From positions 3,224,001 through 3,288,000 of the forward strand of contig NZ_CP080521.1 of assembly GCF_019468565.1 (NCBI RefSeq): a stretch of 64,000 nucleotides of DNA, written 5' to 3'. The notes below the pieces were generated by a model, which ran no database searches, was not told where the DNA came from, and saw nothing but the letters and a program-made list of their open reading frames with translations. The position numbers and the translations under genes were made by a program. Shown here in pieces: positions 50,958 through 59,113 of this stretch; positions within the stretch are counted from its first letter, which is position 1, and every line of letters starts with the position of its first letter. The DNA comes from Pseudonocardia sp. DSM 110487 (GTDB lineage Bacteria; Actinomycetota; Actinomycetes; Mycobacteriales; Pseudonocardiaceae).

Positions 50958-51686
50958 TCAGCGCAGGGCGAAGCCGCCGTCGATCAACAGCTCGGTGCCG
51001 CAGCAGAACCCCGAGTCCGCGCTGAGGAAGTACTCCACGGCCTTCGCGATCTCCCACGGCTGGGCGAACCGGCCGAGCACGGTCTCGCGCATCCACTGCG
51101 GGTGCAGGTCGGTCTTGGCCATGGTGAGCGGGGTCTGCACGTAGCCGGGGGAGACGGCGTTGATCCGCACCCCGCGCGGCCCCCACTCGACGGCGAGCGA
51201 CCGGGTGAGCGCGCTGACGCCCGCCTTCGAGGTGTTGTACGCGCACTGGCGCTGCGGCTGGTTGACGATCGCGTTGCCCGACATCGAGGCGATGTTGACG
51301 ATCGCGCCCCCGCCGCGTGCGAGGAGCTCCCGGCCGAACTCGCGGCAGGTGAGGAACACCCCGCGCAGGTTCACCGAGAGGATCCGGTCGAACTCGGCGA
51401 GTGGCATGTCCTCGGCCGCGACGTTCTCCACGATGCCTGCGCTGTTCACCAGGTCGACCGGGCGGTCGTCGTCGGCGTAGAGCGCGCGGACCGCGGCGAC
51501 CACCGACTCCTCCGATGTCACGTCCACCGGGTGGCCGCTGACGCCCGCCGGGAGATGCTCGAGGCCCTTCAGATCGAGCCCGTGGACCTGGGCGCCCTGG
51601 CCCGCCAGGCTCTCGCAGATCGCCAGCCCGATCCCGCCGGTCGCGCCGACGACGGCGATCCGCCGCCCCTCGAAGCGGTTGGTCAC
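50958..51686 (-). CDS. Short-chain dehydrogenase/reductase
   Basis: 242 residues. VVGATGGIGLAICESL (NAD), VNSAGIVENVA, SMSGNAIVNQPQRQCAYNTS with the YxxxK lysine following, and an SPGYVQTPLT loop. A classical SDR, resembling sugar or polyol dehydrogenases. Divergent from a KDPG-aldolase-type gene, which suggests a shared sugar-acid pathway. GTG start at the first residues of the fold; the longer frame overlaps the neighbour. Confidence 0.85.
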   Translation of the reverse strand: MTNRFEGRRIAVVGATGGIGLAICESLAGQGAQVHGLDLKGLEHLPAGVSGHPVDVTSEESVVAAVRALYADDDRPVDLVNSAGIVENVAAEDMPLAEFDRILSVNLRGVFLTCREFGRELLARGGGAIVNIASMSGNAIVNQPQRQCAYNTSKAGVSALTRSLAVEWGPRGVRINAVSPGYVQTPLTMAKTDLHPQWMRETVLGRFAQPWEIAKAVEYFLSADSGFCCGTELLIDGGFALR

Positions 51687-51716
51687 GCTCGCCTCCCCGT
51701 GTGGTGTAGTGGGCCG

Positions 51717-52376
51717 ATGGCCCCGGAGTCCGATGTTCTCACCGCCGTGGCGGCGCTCGCCGTCGTGCCCGTCGTCGAGATCGACGACGCGGCTACGGCC
51801 GTGCCCCTCGCGCGCACCCTCGCCGAGGCGGGCCTGCCGGTCGTCGAGATCACGTTCCGAACGCCCGCGGCCCGCGACGCCGTGGCCGCGATCGCGGCGG
51901 AGCTGCCGGACTTCCTGCTCGGCGCGGGCACCCTCGTGCTGCCGGACATGGTCACCTCCGCCGTCGAGGCGGGCGCGCTGTTCGGGGTGTCGCCCGGGTA
52001 CTCGAGCGCGTGCCTCGCCACCGCGGCGACGGCGCGGCTGCCGTTCGTCCCGGGCGCCGTCACCCCGAGCGAGGTCGGCGCGTGCCTGGAAGCGGGCGCG
52101 CGGCACATCAAGTTCTTCCCGGCAGGCGCCTACGGCGGCATCGCCACGTTGACGGCACTCGACGGCCCGTTCGGCTGGACGGGCGCCCGCTTCATGCCCA
52201 CCGGTGGCGTGCGGCCGGAGAACGCGGCGGAGTACCTCGCGCTGCCCAATGTCTTCGCGGTCGGCGGCACCTGGATCGCCCCGCGCGCCGACATCGCTGC
52301 GGGCCGCTGGGACGCGATCGCCGAGCGCGCCCGCGCGGCCGCCGCCCTCGGCGCCCCGGGCGCCGTCACGCCCTGA
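51717..52376 (+). CDS. eda: KDPG/KHG (2-keto-3-deoxy-6-phosphogluconate) aldolase family
   Basis: 219 residues. Schiff-base lysine in ARHIKFFPAG, catalytic Glu in LPVVEITFRT, and phosphate-binding FMPTGGVRPEN and AVGGTWIAP. Splits KDPG-type 2-keto-3-deoxy acids to pyruvate and a glyceraldehyde derivative. With the nearby hydroxyacid dehydrogenase, HpcH-type aldolase and SDR genes it suggests use of hexuronates or aldonates. Its stop overlaps the convergent phosphatase-like gene by 11 bases. Confidence 0.88.
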   Translation: MAPESDVLTAVAALAVVPVVEIDDAATAVPLARTLAEAGLPVVEITFRTPAARDAVAAIAAELPDFLLGAGTLVLPDMVTSAVEAGALFGVSPGYSSACLATAATARLPFVPGAVTPSEVGACLEAGARHIKFFPAGAYGGIATLTALDGPFGWTGARFMPTGGVRPENAAEYLALPNVFAVGGTWIAPRADIAAGRWDAIAERARAAAALGAPGAVTP

Positions 52377-53574
52377 GGCTCATCGCCTCCAGCAGCTCGG
52401 GGAAGATCTGCGTGTTGGCCATGCCGCCGTGGAACGCCTCCGCGCCCGGGCCGCCTGCCGCGATGGGGACTGGCGAGTTGGTGGGCCTGTTGCGGGTCCA
52501 GCGGAGCCAGAGCTGCTGGTCGGAGTCGGCGGCCGGGTACGGGCCGTCCGACCCGGAGCGGGTGGTGCCCGGGTCGGTGGTGGTGAAGCTCAGGCCGCCG
52601 GTCTCGTGGTCCCCGGCCACGACGATCAAGGTGCCGGGGTTGACCGCCTGGAAGTCCCGCGCCGCCTGAACGGTCGCGTCCAGCGCGCGGCCCGCTTCCA
52701 GCACGAGCGCACCGTTGCCCTCGCGGGCCATCGCGTCCATGCCGGCCTCGTCGACGACGAGGAAGAAGCCGGCCTCGCGGCGGTCGAGTGCGGCGAGCGC
52801 CGCGCGCGTCATGTCGGGGAGCGGCACGGCGGGCAGGTAGAGGCCGTCGCCAGGCCGGCCCGGATCGAACATCGGTCCGTCGGCGAAGAGCCCCAGCAGC
52901 CGCTCCGCCGAGGTCGCCCGCAGCCCGACCGCGTCGGACACCGTCGTGTAGCCGAGCGACCTGGCCTTCCCGGCGAGGTCCGTCCACAGCCCTGCTCCGC
53001 CGCCAAGGATCACGTCGACCCGGGTCTCCTCGAGGTACTGCCGGGCGATCGCGCGCGCGACGGCGCCGTCCTCCTCGTCCTGCTCGTCGGGATCCGGGAG
53101 GGGCGGCCGTGGCGCGACGTGCGCCGCGAACGCGGCGGGCGTGGGATCGGTGACCTCGCCCGTGGTCACGATGCCGATGGCCTTCCCCGCGTTGCGGGCG
53201 TGCTCCAGCACCGTGGTGAGCGACTCGCCGTCGGCGTCGACCCCGATCGCGCCGGGTCTCGTCGGCATGCCCGTGGACAGGGTGGTGGCTCCCGCGGCGT
53301 CGTCGGAGACCGGGTCCACAGGCGTCACCGAGCCGGTGGAGCCGAGCCGGTCCATCGCGAGCAGACCCGTCGGCCCTGCGATCGCCAGCTGCAGGAAGTC
53401 GTGCTGTGCCCTCCCCATCCCGCTGGCCAGGATCAGGATGACGTTGCGCGCCACCTCCTCGCGTGCTGCCTCCTCCGGGGCGTCGGCGGGCACCACGCTG
53501 CAGGCGGCCAGCGCGCAGGCCAAGGCGCCGGCCGCAAGGGCCCTCGCCACGCGGGAGCGGACGGGCGCAGCCAC
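52366..53574 (-). CDS. Alkaline-phosphatase-fold lipoprotein with lost active site
   Basis: 402 residues, lipobox LAAC (Cys25). The overall PhoA order is kept: NVILIL..GMG, DAAGAT, TPAA, LGGG, LLGLFADG, GFFLVV, DHETGG, and a late HGGM. Compared with E. coli PhoA, key positions differ: metal ligand Asp51 is Ser, nucleophile Ser102 is Asp (VSDDAAGAT; PhoA VTDSAASAT), Glu322 is Asp, and His331 is Arg. Asp327, Asp369, His370 and His412 equivalents remain. Phosphatase action through a phosphoserine is therefore unlikely; a binding role or a different chemistry is inferred. GTG start follows AGGAGG. Confidence 0.82.
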   Translation of the reverse strand: MAAPVRSRVARALAAGALACALAACSVVPADAPEEAAREEVARNVILILASGMGRAQHDFLQLAIAGPTGLLAMDRLGSTGSVTPVDPVSDDAAGATTLSTGMPTRPGAIGVDADGESLTTVLEHARNAGKAIGIVTTGEVTDPTPAAFAAHVAPRPPLPDPDEQDEEDGAVARAIARQYLEETRVDVILGGGAGLWTDLAGKARSLGYTTVSDAVGLRATSAERLLGLFADGPMFDPGRPGDGLYLPAVPLPDMTRAALAALDRREAGFFLVVDEAGMDAMAREGNGALVLEAGRALDATVQAARDFQAVNPGTLIVVAGDHETGGLSFTTTDPGTTRSGSDGPYPAADSDQQLWLRWTRNRPTNSPVPIAAGGPGAEAFHGGMANTQIFPELLEAMSLRA

Positions 53575-53633
53575 CGGCGGGAGACCTCCTGGCGAGTCGG
53601 AACCCGGGCAGCCTAGGACGCCAGTCGCGGGGC

Positions 53634-54344
53634 TCAGCGCTCGGTGGTGCGGGCGACCGCCATGACCAGCTCGGCGGCGACGTGACGCAGCTTCGTGTTG
53701 CGCTGCTGCGACACCTTGCGCAGGACGTCGAACGCCTGGTCGGCCGAGCACTGCTCCCGGCCCATCACGATGCCGATCGCCTGGTCGATCACCGAGCGGG
53801 ACGACAGCGCGATGCGGAGGTTGTCGGTGAGGCTGACTTGGTCGTATGTGCGCAGGGCCGCGGTCAGCGCGACCGCGGCATGGGCGGCGAGGACCCGCGC
53901 GAGCTGCTGGTCGCGCTCCTCGAAGCCGGTGGTGGCCCGGGAGTAGAGGTTGAGCACGCCCACCGCGCCGTCGCGGACCATCAGCGGGACGGCGAGCACG
54001 CTCGTCATGTTGTGGCTCAGCATGACCGTGTCGAACCCGCCCCACCGCCGCTCGCGGCGCACGTCGGCGACGTGCACGACGGAGGCGGTGCGGAGTGCTT
54101 CCAGGCACGGGCCGGTGCCCCGCTCGTACTGGTGTGCGTCGATCTGCGTGGCGAGCGGGTCGGCGGTGGCCACGGTGATCACCCGGCCCCGTTCGGCAAG
54201 CGTGATGCTCGCCGTCGACGCTCCGGCCACGAGCTGGACCGAGAGTTCCGCCACACCGCGCAGCAGGTCGTCGAACGACTCCGTGGACAGCAGCAGCGCC
54301 GCGAGCTCCGCCGCGGTGTCGTCCCGCTCTGGACCTTCTGTCAT
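53634..54344 (-). CDS. GAF-ANTAR RNA-binding regulator
   Basis: 236 residues. GAF domain about 10-160 (AELSVQLVAGASTASITLAE, YERGTGPCLEALRT, VLAVPLMVRDGAVGVLNLYS); C-terminal ANTAR (SSRSVIDQAIGIVMGREQCS, VSQQRNTKLRHVAAELV). ANTAR domains bind paired hairpins in nascent RNA and prevent termination, so this protein is probably an antiterminator switched by a GAF ligand or partner. ATG start. It is divergent from two STAS genes and a second GAF-ANTAR gene. Confidence 0.9.
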   Translation of the reverse strand: MTEGPERDDTAAELAALLLSTESFDDLLRGVAELSVQLVAGASTASITLAERGRVITVATADPLATQIDAHQYERGTGPCLEALRTASVVHVADVRRERRWGGFDTVMLSHNMTSVLAVPLMVRDGAVGVLNLYSRATTGFEERDQQLARVLAAHAAVALTAALRTYDQVSLTDNLRIALSSRSVIDQAIGIVMGREQCSADQAFDVLRKVSQQRNTKLRHVAAELVMAVARTTER

Positions 54345-54671
54345 GTCCGTGCCCGTCCCGCAACCACCGGAACGCGCCGGTCAACGTCGTGGAGTCGCTC
54401 CTGAGCGTGGCATGAGAATGCGCGTTCCGCATCGGCTGATAGGCCGTACCGATGAACGGTGACCGTCCAGCGCGTGCAGATGCACGCACAGTGGGCACGC
54501 GGCAACCAGCGGTTGCCGTCGTCGACACCGCTCTCGTAGCATCCCCGACGGTTGGACCGACAGCCGCTGCGTGAGCGCACGCGCTGGCATCGTCGTGGTC
54601 CTGGACCCCCGGCCGCTGATCATCCAGCGGTGCGCTCCGCGATTTCGCGTCACGGCAGCAGAGGGGAAAGT
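54345..54671. promoter_or_regulatory. Divergent region with GGCAACC-AGC-GGTTGCC
   Basis: 327 bases between the GAF-ANTAR and STAS genes. Contains a perfect 7-bp inverted repeat at 54501-54517, which could be an operator or a short RNA hairpin. No coding sequence recognised. Confidence 0.45.
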
Positions 54672-55076
54672 ATGCGCGGAGCCGTGCAGTCGGAGCAGTA
54701 CACCACTTCTGAACCGACGAGGCTGCGGATCATGTCCGTTCAGCCCGACCGAGAACACGCCTTCGTCGAGGTGATCGGCACCTGCGGGCACGAGGGTGTC
54801 GCCGAGTTGCGGCAGCGAGTGGACGGGCTGCTGATCGCAGGCGCGCGTTTCGTGCTGGTGGATCTGACGGCGGCTGGCGAGGTCGCGCCCACGACGAACG
54901 CCGCGCTCGCCTCCGCGGGTCGGCAGCTGACCCGGCGCAACGGGTGGCTCAGGACGGTCGGGCACGACTCGTCGTCCGCGGCGCGGTACGAGGCCTCGCT
55001 GCTGGACCTGTTCACGATGTACCAGGCCGCCGTGCGGAGGGGTGCGGTCCGTGGTGCCGGTGGTGAGACAGCGTGA
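54672..55076 (+). CDS. STAS-domain protein (anti-sigma factor antagonist-like), no phosphoserine
   Basis: 134 residues. The STAS fold is visible: AFVEVIGTCGHEGVAELRQRV, FVLVDLTAAGEVAPTTNAAL, then an amphipathic last helix. In SpoIIAA-like antagonists the loop after the LVDLT strand has Asp-Ser-Ser; here it is APTTN, with no Ser, so regulation by serine phosphorylation would be lost or moved to Thr. ATG at 54672 after GAGGGGAAAG. The stop overlaps the next gene's start region. Confidence 0.8.
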   Translation: MRGAVQSEQYTTSEPTRLRIMSVQPDREHAFVEVIGTCGHEGVAELRQRVDGLLIAGARFVLVDLTAAGEVAPTTNAALASAGRQLTRRNGWLRTVGHDSSSAARYEASLLDLFTMYQAAVRRGAVRGAGGETA

Positions 55077-55546
55077 TGAGCACCGAATGGAGTTCCGGCA
55101 CGGGCAGCGCGCTGCTGCATCGGGAGCGCGCCCCGGTGGACCTGTCGGAGCTCGTGCCCTCCCCGCGGAGGGAGAGCCGCATCCCGGATCGGGACGAGCC
55201 GCTCGACGTGCGGCTGCACGCGCCGACACCCGACACCGTGATCGTGCGCGTCATCGGCCCGCTCGAGGCACACAGCTGCGCGACGCTGGCCATCCGGGTC
55301 CGCCAGCAGCTGCACCGGGCGCCGGACGTCATCCTCGACCTGTCCTCGGTGACCTGGATGGACCTGCAGGTGGCGACCGTGCTGCGGGCCCTGCACGCCA
55401 TGGCCGTCGACTGTGGCACCCACCTGCACATCGCCGCCGAGAACGACCGGGTCCTCGAAGGGCTCCGGCGGATCGATCTGGGCGAGCGCGTCGTTCCCGG
55501 CACGGCCGACGCGGTTCTCGCGTGCATCGCGCCCCGTAACGGTTGA
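55076..55546 (+). CDS. STAS-domain protein, second, also without phosphoserine
   Basis: 156 residues: a ~45-residue N-terminal extension (charged, likely flexible) and a STAS domain (VIVRVIGPLEAHSCATLAIR, VILDLSSVTWMDLQVATVL, CGTHLHIAAENDRVLEGL). The usual Asp-Ser in the regulatory loop is Asp-Leu-Gln. The ATG at 55076 shares the A of the previous TGA. Probably translationally coupled to it; the two may act as a pair on one kinase or on each other. Confidence 0.8.
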   Translation: MSTEWSSGTGSALLHRERAPVDLSELVPSPRRESRIPDRDEPLDVRLHAPTPDTVIVRVIGPLEAHSCATLAIRVRQQLHRAPDVILDLSSVTWMDLQVATVLRALHAMAVDCGTHLHIAAENDRVLEGLRRIDLGERVVPGTADAVLACIAPRNG

Positions 55547-55596
55547 GGCACGCGCGGCGACCAGCCTGCCGGGGCGAGTGGACCGAGGGGACACCG

Positions 55597-56316
55597 GTGG
55601 GGCCGGAGACTGCGGGGGTGGACATCGGCGTCGAGCTGGCGGCACTGGTGGTGGCGACGTCGTCGCTCGACGAGCTCCTCGTGGGGATCGCCGAGCTCGC
55701 GGCAGGGGCGGTGGCGGCCGCCGTGTCCGCGAGCGTGGCGCTCACGGCACCCGCGTGGAGCGGGCACGCGATCGCGGTCGACGAGCGCGCCGCCCGGCTC
55801 GAGGCCGTGCAACGGCGGCACGGCGCGGGTCCCGGGACGGACGCCTTACGGGCCGGGAACGCGATCGAGGTGGGCGACCTGCGGACCGAGCGGCGCTGGC
55901 CCGCGTTCGCCAGTGCCGCCGTCGGTGCCGGCGTGCACGCGGTCCGCGCCGTCCCGATGCGCGTCCGCGACGGTGCCCCGATCGGCGTCCTCACCGTCTA
56001 CGGGACCGCCCCGGCCGCGTTCGACCCGCCGGGCCGCGGGCTCGCCGACCGGATCGCCGGCTTCGCCACGGTGGCCGTCACGGGGACGATGCGCAGCTAC
56101 GACGACACCACGCTGTCCGCGCGCCTGCGCCAGGCGCTGGTCTCCCGATCCGCGATCGACCAGGCGATCGGCATCGTCATGGCCGAGCAGGGGTGCCCGG
56201 CGGAGAAGGCCCTCACGGTCCTGCGCATGGCGGCGAAGAACCGCCGCGCGACGCTGCAGGCGGTCGCCGCCGAGGTCGTCGCCCGCACCGAGGAACCCGC
56301 GCTGAGCCGGCCTTGA
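55597..56316 (+). CDS. GAF-ANTAR RNA-binding regulator, second copy
   Basis: 239 residues with the same layout as the protein at 53.6 kb: GAF (VGPETAGVDIGVELAALVVA, VRAVPMRVRDGAPIGVLTVY) and ANTAR (VSRSAIDQAIGIVMAEQGCP, AAKNRRATLQAVAAEVV). GAF ligand residues differ between the two, so they may sense different inputs. GTG start chosen after GAGGGG. End of the STAS-STAS-ANTAR run; gene order is symmetrical around the STAS pair. Confidence 0.88.
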   Translation: MGPETAGVDIGVELAALVVATSSLDELLVGIAELAAGAVAAAVSASVALTAPAWSGHAIAVDERAARLEAVQRRHGAGPGTDALRAGNAIEVGDLRTERRWPAFASAAVGAGVHAVRAVPMRVRDGAPIGVLTVYGTAPAAFDPPGRGLADRIAGFATVAVTGTMRSYDDTTLSARLRQALVSRSAIDQAIGIVMAEQGCPAEKALTVLRMAAKNRRATLQAVAAEVVARTEEPALSRP

Positions 56317-56627
56317 CCAGGGCCGCCGGCACGAGCTGACCATGGCCTTGCCGGCCTGCATCCGCCGAATTGACCTCGAGTCGGGCCGAGGTTCGATGAT
56401 CGTGCGGTGCGAGCGATCAGAGTGACCCGGTTCGGCACTCCGACGTTCTCGAACCGACCGACCTACCGGACCCGGAACCCGCGGCGGGGAGATGCGTCGC
56501 CGCGAGCGTGCGCGCCGGTTCGTCGGGAAGAGCCTCCTGCTCCTCTGGCGTGAACCACCGTGATCATCGTGGTGCCAGAGCACAGACCTGACGCTCTGGC
56601 ACCGCTCCGGTGATCATCAGCTCGCGG
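56317..56627. other. Intergenic region with third GTGGTG-family palindrome
   Basis: About 310 bases, no gene recognised. GGTGCCAGAGC (56571-56581) pairs with GCTCTGGCACC (56593-56603), and direct GTGATCATC copies flank them. Related to the palindromes at 23.25-23.36 kb. Confidence 0.65.
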
Positions 56628-57101
56628 TCAGCCCCACTTGCCGGGCTCGTAGTCCCCCGCGGGCATCCGGGTGATCGCGTTCATGCGGTTGTAGGCGTTG
56701 ATGAGCGCGACGAGGGAGACGAGGGCGGCGAGCTGATCGTCGTCGAAGTGCTTGCGGGCCAGCTCCCAGGTGTCGTCGCTCACCCCGCCCGCGTCGTCGG
56801 CGATGCGGGTGCCCTCCTCGGTGAGGGCGAGCGCTGCCCGCTCGGCGTCGGTGAAGACGGTCGCCTCGCGCCAGGCGGCGATCATGTTGAGCCGCACCGG
56901 CGTCTCACCGGCGTGGGCGGCGTCCTTGGTGTGCATGTCGAGGCAGAGGGCGCAGCCGTTGATCTGGCTGGCGCGGATCTTCACCAGCTCCTGTACGGCG
57001 GGCGGCAGGGTCGAGTCGCCGACGACCTTCCCGGCCGAGTTGATGTAGCGAGCGAACTTCGCGGCAACGGGGTTGGCGTAGTAGTCGATGCGGGCTTCCA
57101 T
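56628..57101 (-). CDS. AhpD-like carboxymuconolactone-decarboxylase-family alkylhydroperoxidase
   Basis: 157 residues. Redox-active CxxC plus His in INGCALCLDMHTKDA, the AhpD signature, after LPPAVQELVKIRASQ. Members reduce hydroperoxides or act in other CMD-type reactions. ATG start after GAAGGAGACG. No partner AhpC is adjacent. Confidence 0.87.
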   Translation of the reverse strand: MEARIDYYANPVAAKFARYINSAGKVVGDSTLPPAVQELVKIRASQINGCALCLDMHTKDAAHAGETPVRLNMIAAWREATVFTDAERAALALTEEGTRIADDAGGVSDDTWELARKHFDDDQLAALVSLVALINAYNRMNAITRMPAGDYEPGKWG

Positions 57102-57208
57102 GACGTCTCCTTCGCTGATGGGTTCACGGCTTTGACACGGCGCGAAGGGCAGGTGTGACAGCCGCGGATGTGAGCTGGGTCTCACACCGGTCTGCGATGA
57201 TCGGAGCG

Positions 57209-57550
57209 TCAGTCCCGCGGGGCGGTCAGGGCCTCGATCCAGTACTCGCGGGCCAGCGCGTCGACACCGGCCGGGGAGACCCCGCGCAGGCGCACGACGG
57301 TGCCGTCGGTGCCGGCAACGCGCCCGTGCTTCTGCAGTTCCAGCACGTGGTAGCGCTCCGGCGGGAAGTCCAGCACGACGTCGACGGGGAAGCGGCCGCG
57401 CTCGTCGGGCTCGGCGCCAACGCCGGGGCCGGCCTTGCCGATCGCCTGGACGGAGAGCCAGCCCTGGTAGAGCAGCACGAGCAGGACGACGACCGCGATG
57501 CGGCGCAACGCGGGGCTCCGGGCAGCCCTACGCAGTGTCGGCGACGGCAT
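57209..57550 (-). CDS. Small membrane-anchored protein of the NitT/TauT operon
   Basis: 113 residues: a basic start, one membrane helix (IAVVVLLVLLYQGWLSVQAIG, about 17-37), then a short extracytoplasmic domain rich in charged residues (FPPERYHVLELQKHGRV). No known family. Its ATG lies inside the end of the ATPase gene, so it is the last member of that operon and may be an accessory subunit. Function unknown. Confidence 0.6.
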   Translation of the reverse strand: MPSPTLRRAARSPALRRIAVVVLLVLLYQGWLSVQAIGKAGPGVGAEPDERGRFPVDVVLDFPPERYHVLELQKHGRVAGTDGTVVRLRGVSPAGVDALAREYWIEALTAPRD

Positions 57551-58319
57551 GGGCCTCGTCCCCCGCGAGCAGGTCGGTGATCCGGTTGCGGATGGCGCGG
57601 AACCGCGCCAGCTCGCCGGTGGTGCGCCATGCCCGCGGGCGCGGCAGGTCGACCGTGACGATCTCGTGCACCCGGCTGGGCCGTCCGGTGAGCACGACGA
57701 CCCGGTCGGACAGGAACACCGCCTCATCCACGTCGTGGGTCACGAAGAAGACGGTGGGCCGCCGCTCCTGGAAGATGCGGGTGAGGTCCTCCTGCAACCT
57801 GCGGCGGGTCTGGGCGTCGATGCTCGCGAACGGCTCGTCCATGAGCATCACGGCGGGCTCGTTCGCGAGCACGCGGGCCACCCCGAGCCGCTGCTGCATG
57901 CCGCCGGACAGTTCGTGCGGGTACCGGTGTTCGGACCCGGCGAGGCCGACGAGCCGCAGGTACTCCGCCGCGGTCGCCTCCCGCTCCGCCTTCGCGACGC
58001 CGCGCATGCGCAGCCCGAACGTGACGTTGCCCTGCACGGTCTTCCACGGGAACAGCGCGTGGTTCTGGAAGACGACGCCGCGGTCGGGTCCTGGGCCGCT
58101 CACCGGCTGTCCGGCGACGGTGACCGTGCCGCCGGTCTGCTCGACGAAGCCCGCCACGATGTTGAGCACCGTCGTCTTGCCGCACCCGCTCGGGCCGAGG
58201 ACGGAGACGAACTCGCCCTCGGCGACGTCGAACGACACGTCGCCGATCGCGGTGACCTCGTCGCCGGTGTAGCCGTCGACGTAGGTCTTGTGGAGGTTCT
58301 CGATCCGGAGTGCCGTCAT
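57528..58319 (-). CDS. ABC transporter ATPase (NitT/TauT type)
   Basis: 263 residues. Walker A GPSGCGKTT, Q-loop VVFQNHALFPW, signature LSGGM, Walker B MLMDEPFASID, switch FVTHDVDEAVFLSDR. All active-site parts present. ATG overlaps the stop of the first permease gene. It energises uptake by the two permeases encoded just upstream. Confidence 0.9.
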   Translation of the reverse strand: MTALRIENLHKTYVDGYTGDEVTAIGDVSFDVAEGEFVSVLGPSGCGKTTVLNIVAGFVEQTGGTVTVAGQPVSGPGPDRGVVFQNHALFPWKTVQGNVTFGLRMRGVAKAEREATAAEYLRLVGLAGSEHRYPHELSGGMQQRLGVARVLANEPAVMLMDEPFASIDAQTRRRLQEDLTRIFQERRPTVFFVTHDVDEAVFLSDRVVVLTGRPSRVHEIVTVDLPRPRAWRTTGELARFRAIRNRITDLLAGDEAHAVADTA

Positions 58320-59113
58320 CTCGCCGCCTCCCGACGGACCAGTCCCCAGCGTTCCACCGTGGCGCGTTCGAACGGCGCGAGGAACAGCGCGTCGAGCGCG
58401 TACCACAGGATGCCCAGCACGATCATCCCGAGGAAGACCTCGGCGACGTCCCCGACGCGGCGGGCGTCGAACATCATGAACCCGATCCCGCTGGTCCCGA
58501 CGATGATCTCGGCGGCGACCAGCGCCCGCCAGCCGTAGCCGAGCCCTGTACGAACGCCGCTGGCCACCGACGGCAGCGAGCCCGGCACGATCACCTCGAC
58601 GAACACCTGGAACCGGCCCGCGCCAAGGCTGCGGGCCGCCCGCACGAGCTCCCGTGGCACCTGCTCGATCCCGGCCACGATGCTGAGCACGAGCGGGAAG
58701 ACGATCGTGTAGACGATCACGAACGTCACCGCGGTGAGGCTGAACCCGAACCAGACGATGACGATCGGCAGCCACGCGATGTCCGCGATGGCCTGGAAGA
58801 ACAGCAGCAACGGCCACGTCAGCCGCCGCGCGAGCCTCGACATCCCGACCACGAATCCGAGCGGCAGCCCGATCAGCAGGCCGAACAGCACGCCGTACCA
58901 GAGCCGGGTGAGCGAGTCGGACAGGTACCCGGGCAGGATGCCGCGCTCCAGCAGGCCGCCGAGCTCGGCGAGCACGACGTCCGGTCCGACGAAGAACGCA
59001 GGCGGGAAGACCTGTAGCCGCGCGATCAGCCACCACAGCGCGACCACCGGCACGAACGGCCCGAGGGTGCGCACGATCGGCCGGCGGGCCAGCGTGCGCC
59101 ACACCGCCGTCAT
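58316..59113 (-). CDS. ABC transporter permease 1 (NitT/TauT type)
   Basis: 265 residues, about six helices, coupling loop (SLGAGRFQVFVEVIVPGSLP). Close in layout to the permease gene after it; the two are paralogues that probably form a heterodimer, unlike the usual single permease of this family. Starts and stops overlap neighbours by four bases. Confidence 0.9.
   Translation of the reverse strand: MTAVWRTLARRPIVRTLGPFVPVVALWWLIARLQVFPPAFFVGPDVVLAELGGLLERGILPGYLSDSLTRLWYGVLFGLLIGLPLGFVVGMSRLARRLTWPLLLFFQAIADIAWLPIVIVWFGFSLTAVTFVIVYTIVFPLVLSIVAGIEQVPRELVRAARSLGAGRFQVFVEVIVPGSLPSVASGVRTGLGYGWRALVAAEIIVGTSGIGFMMFDARRVGDVAEVFLGMIVLGILWYALDALFLAPFERATVERWGLVRREAAR

Noticed and set aside
53634..56316. 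Complete partner-switching module
   Set aside because: STAS proteins are present but no RsbW-like kinase, PP2C phosphatase or sigma factor gene is in the window.
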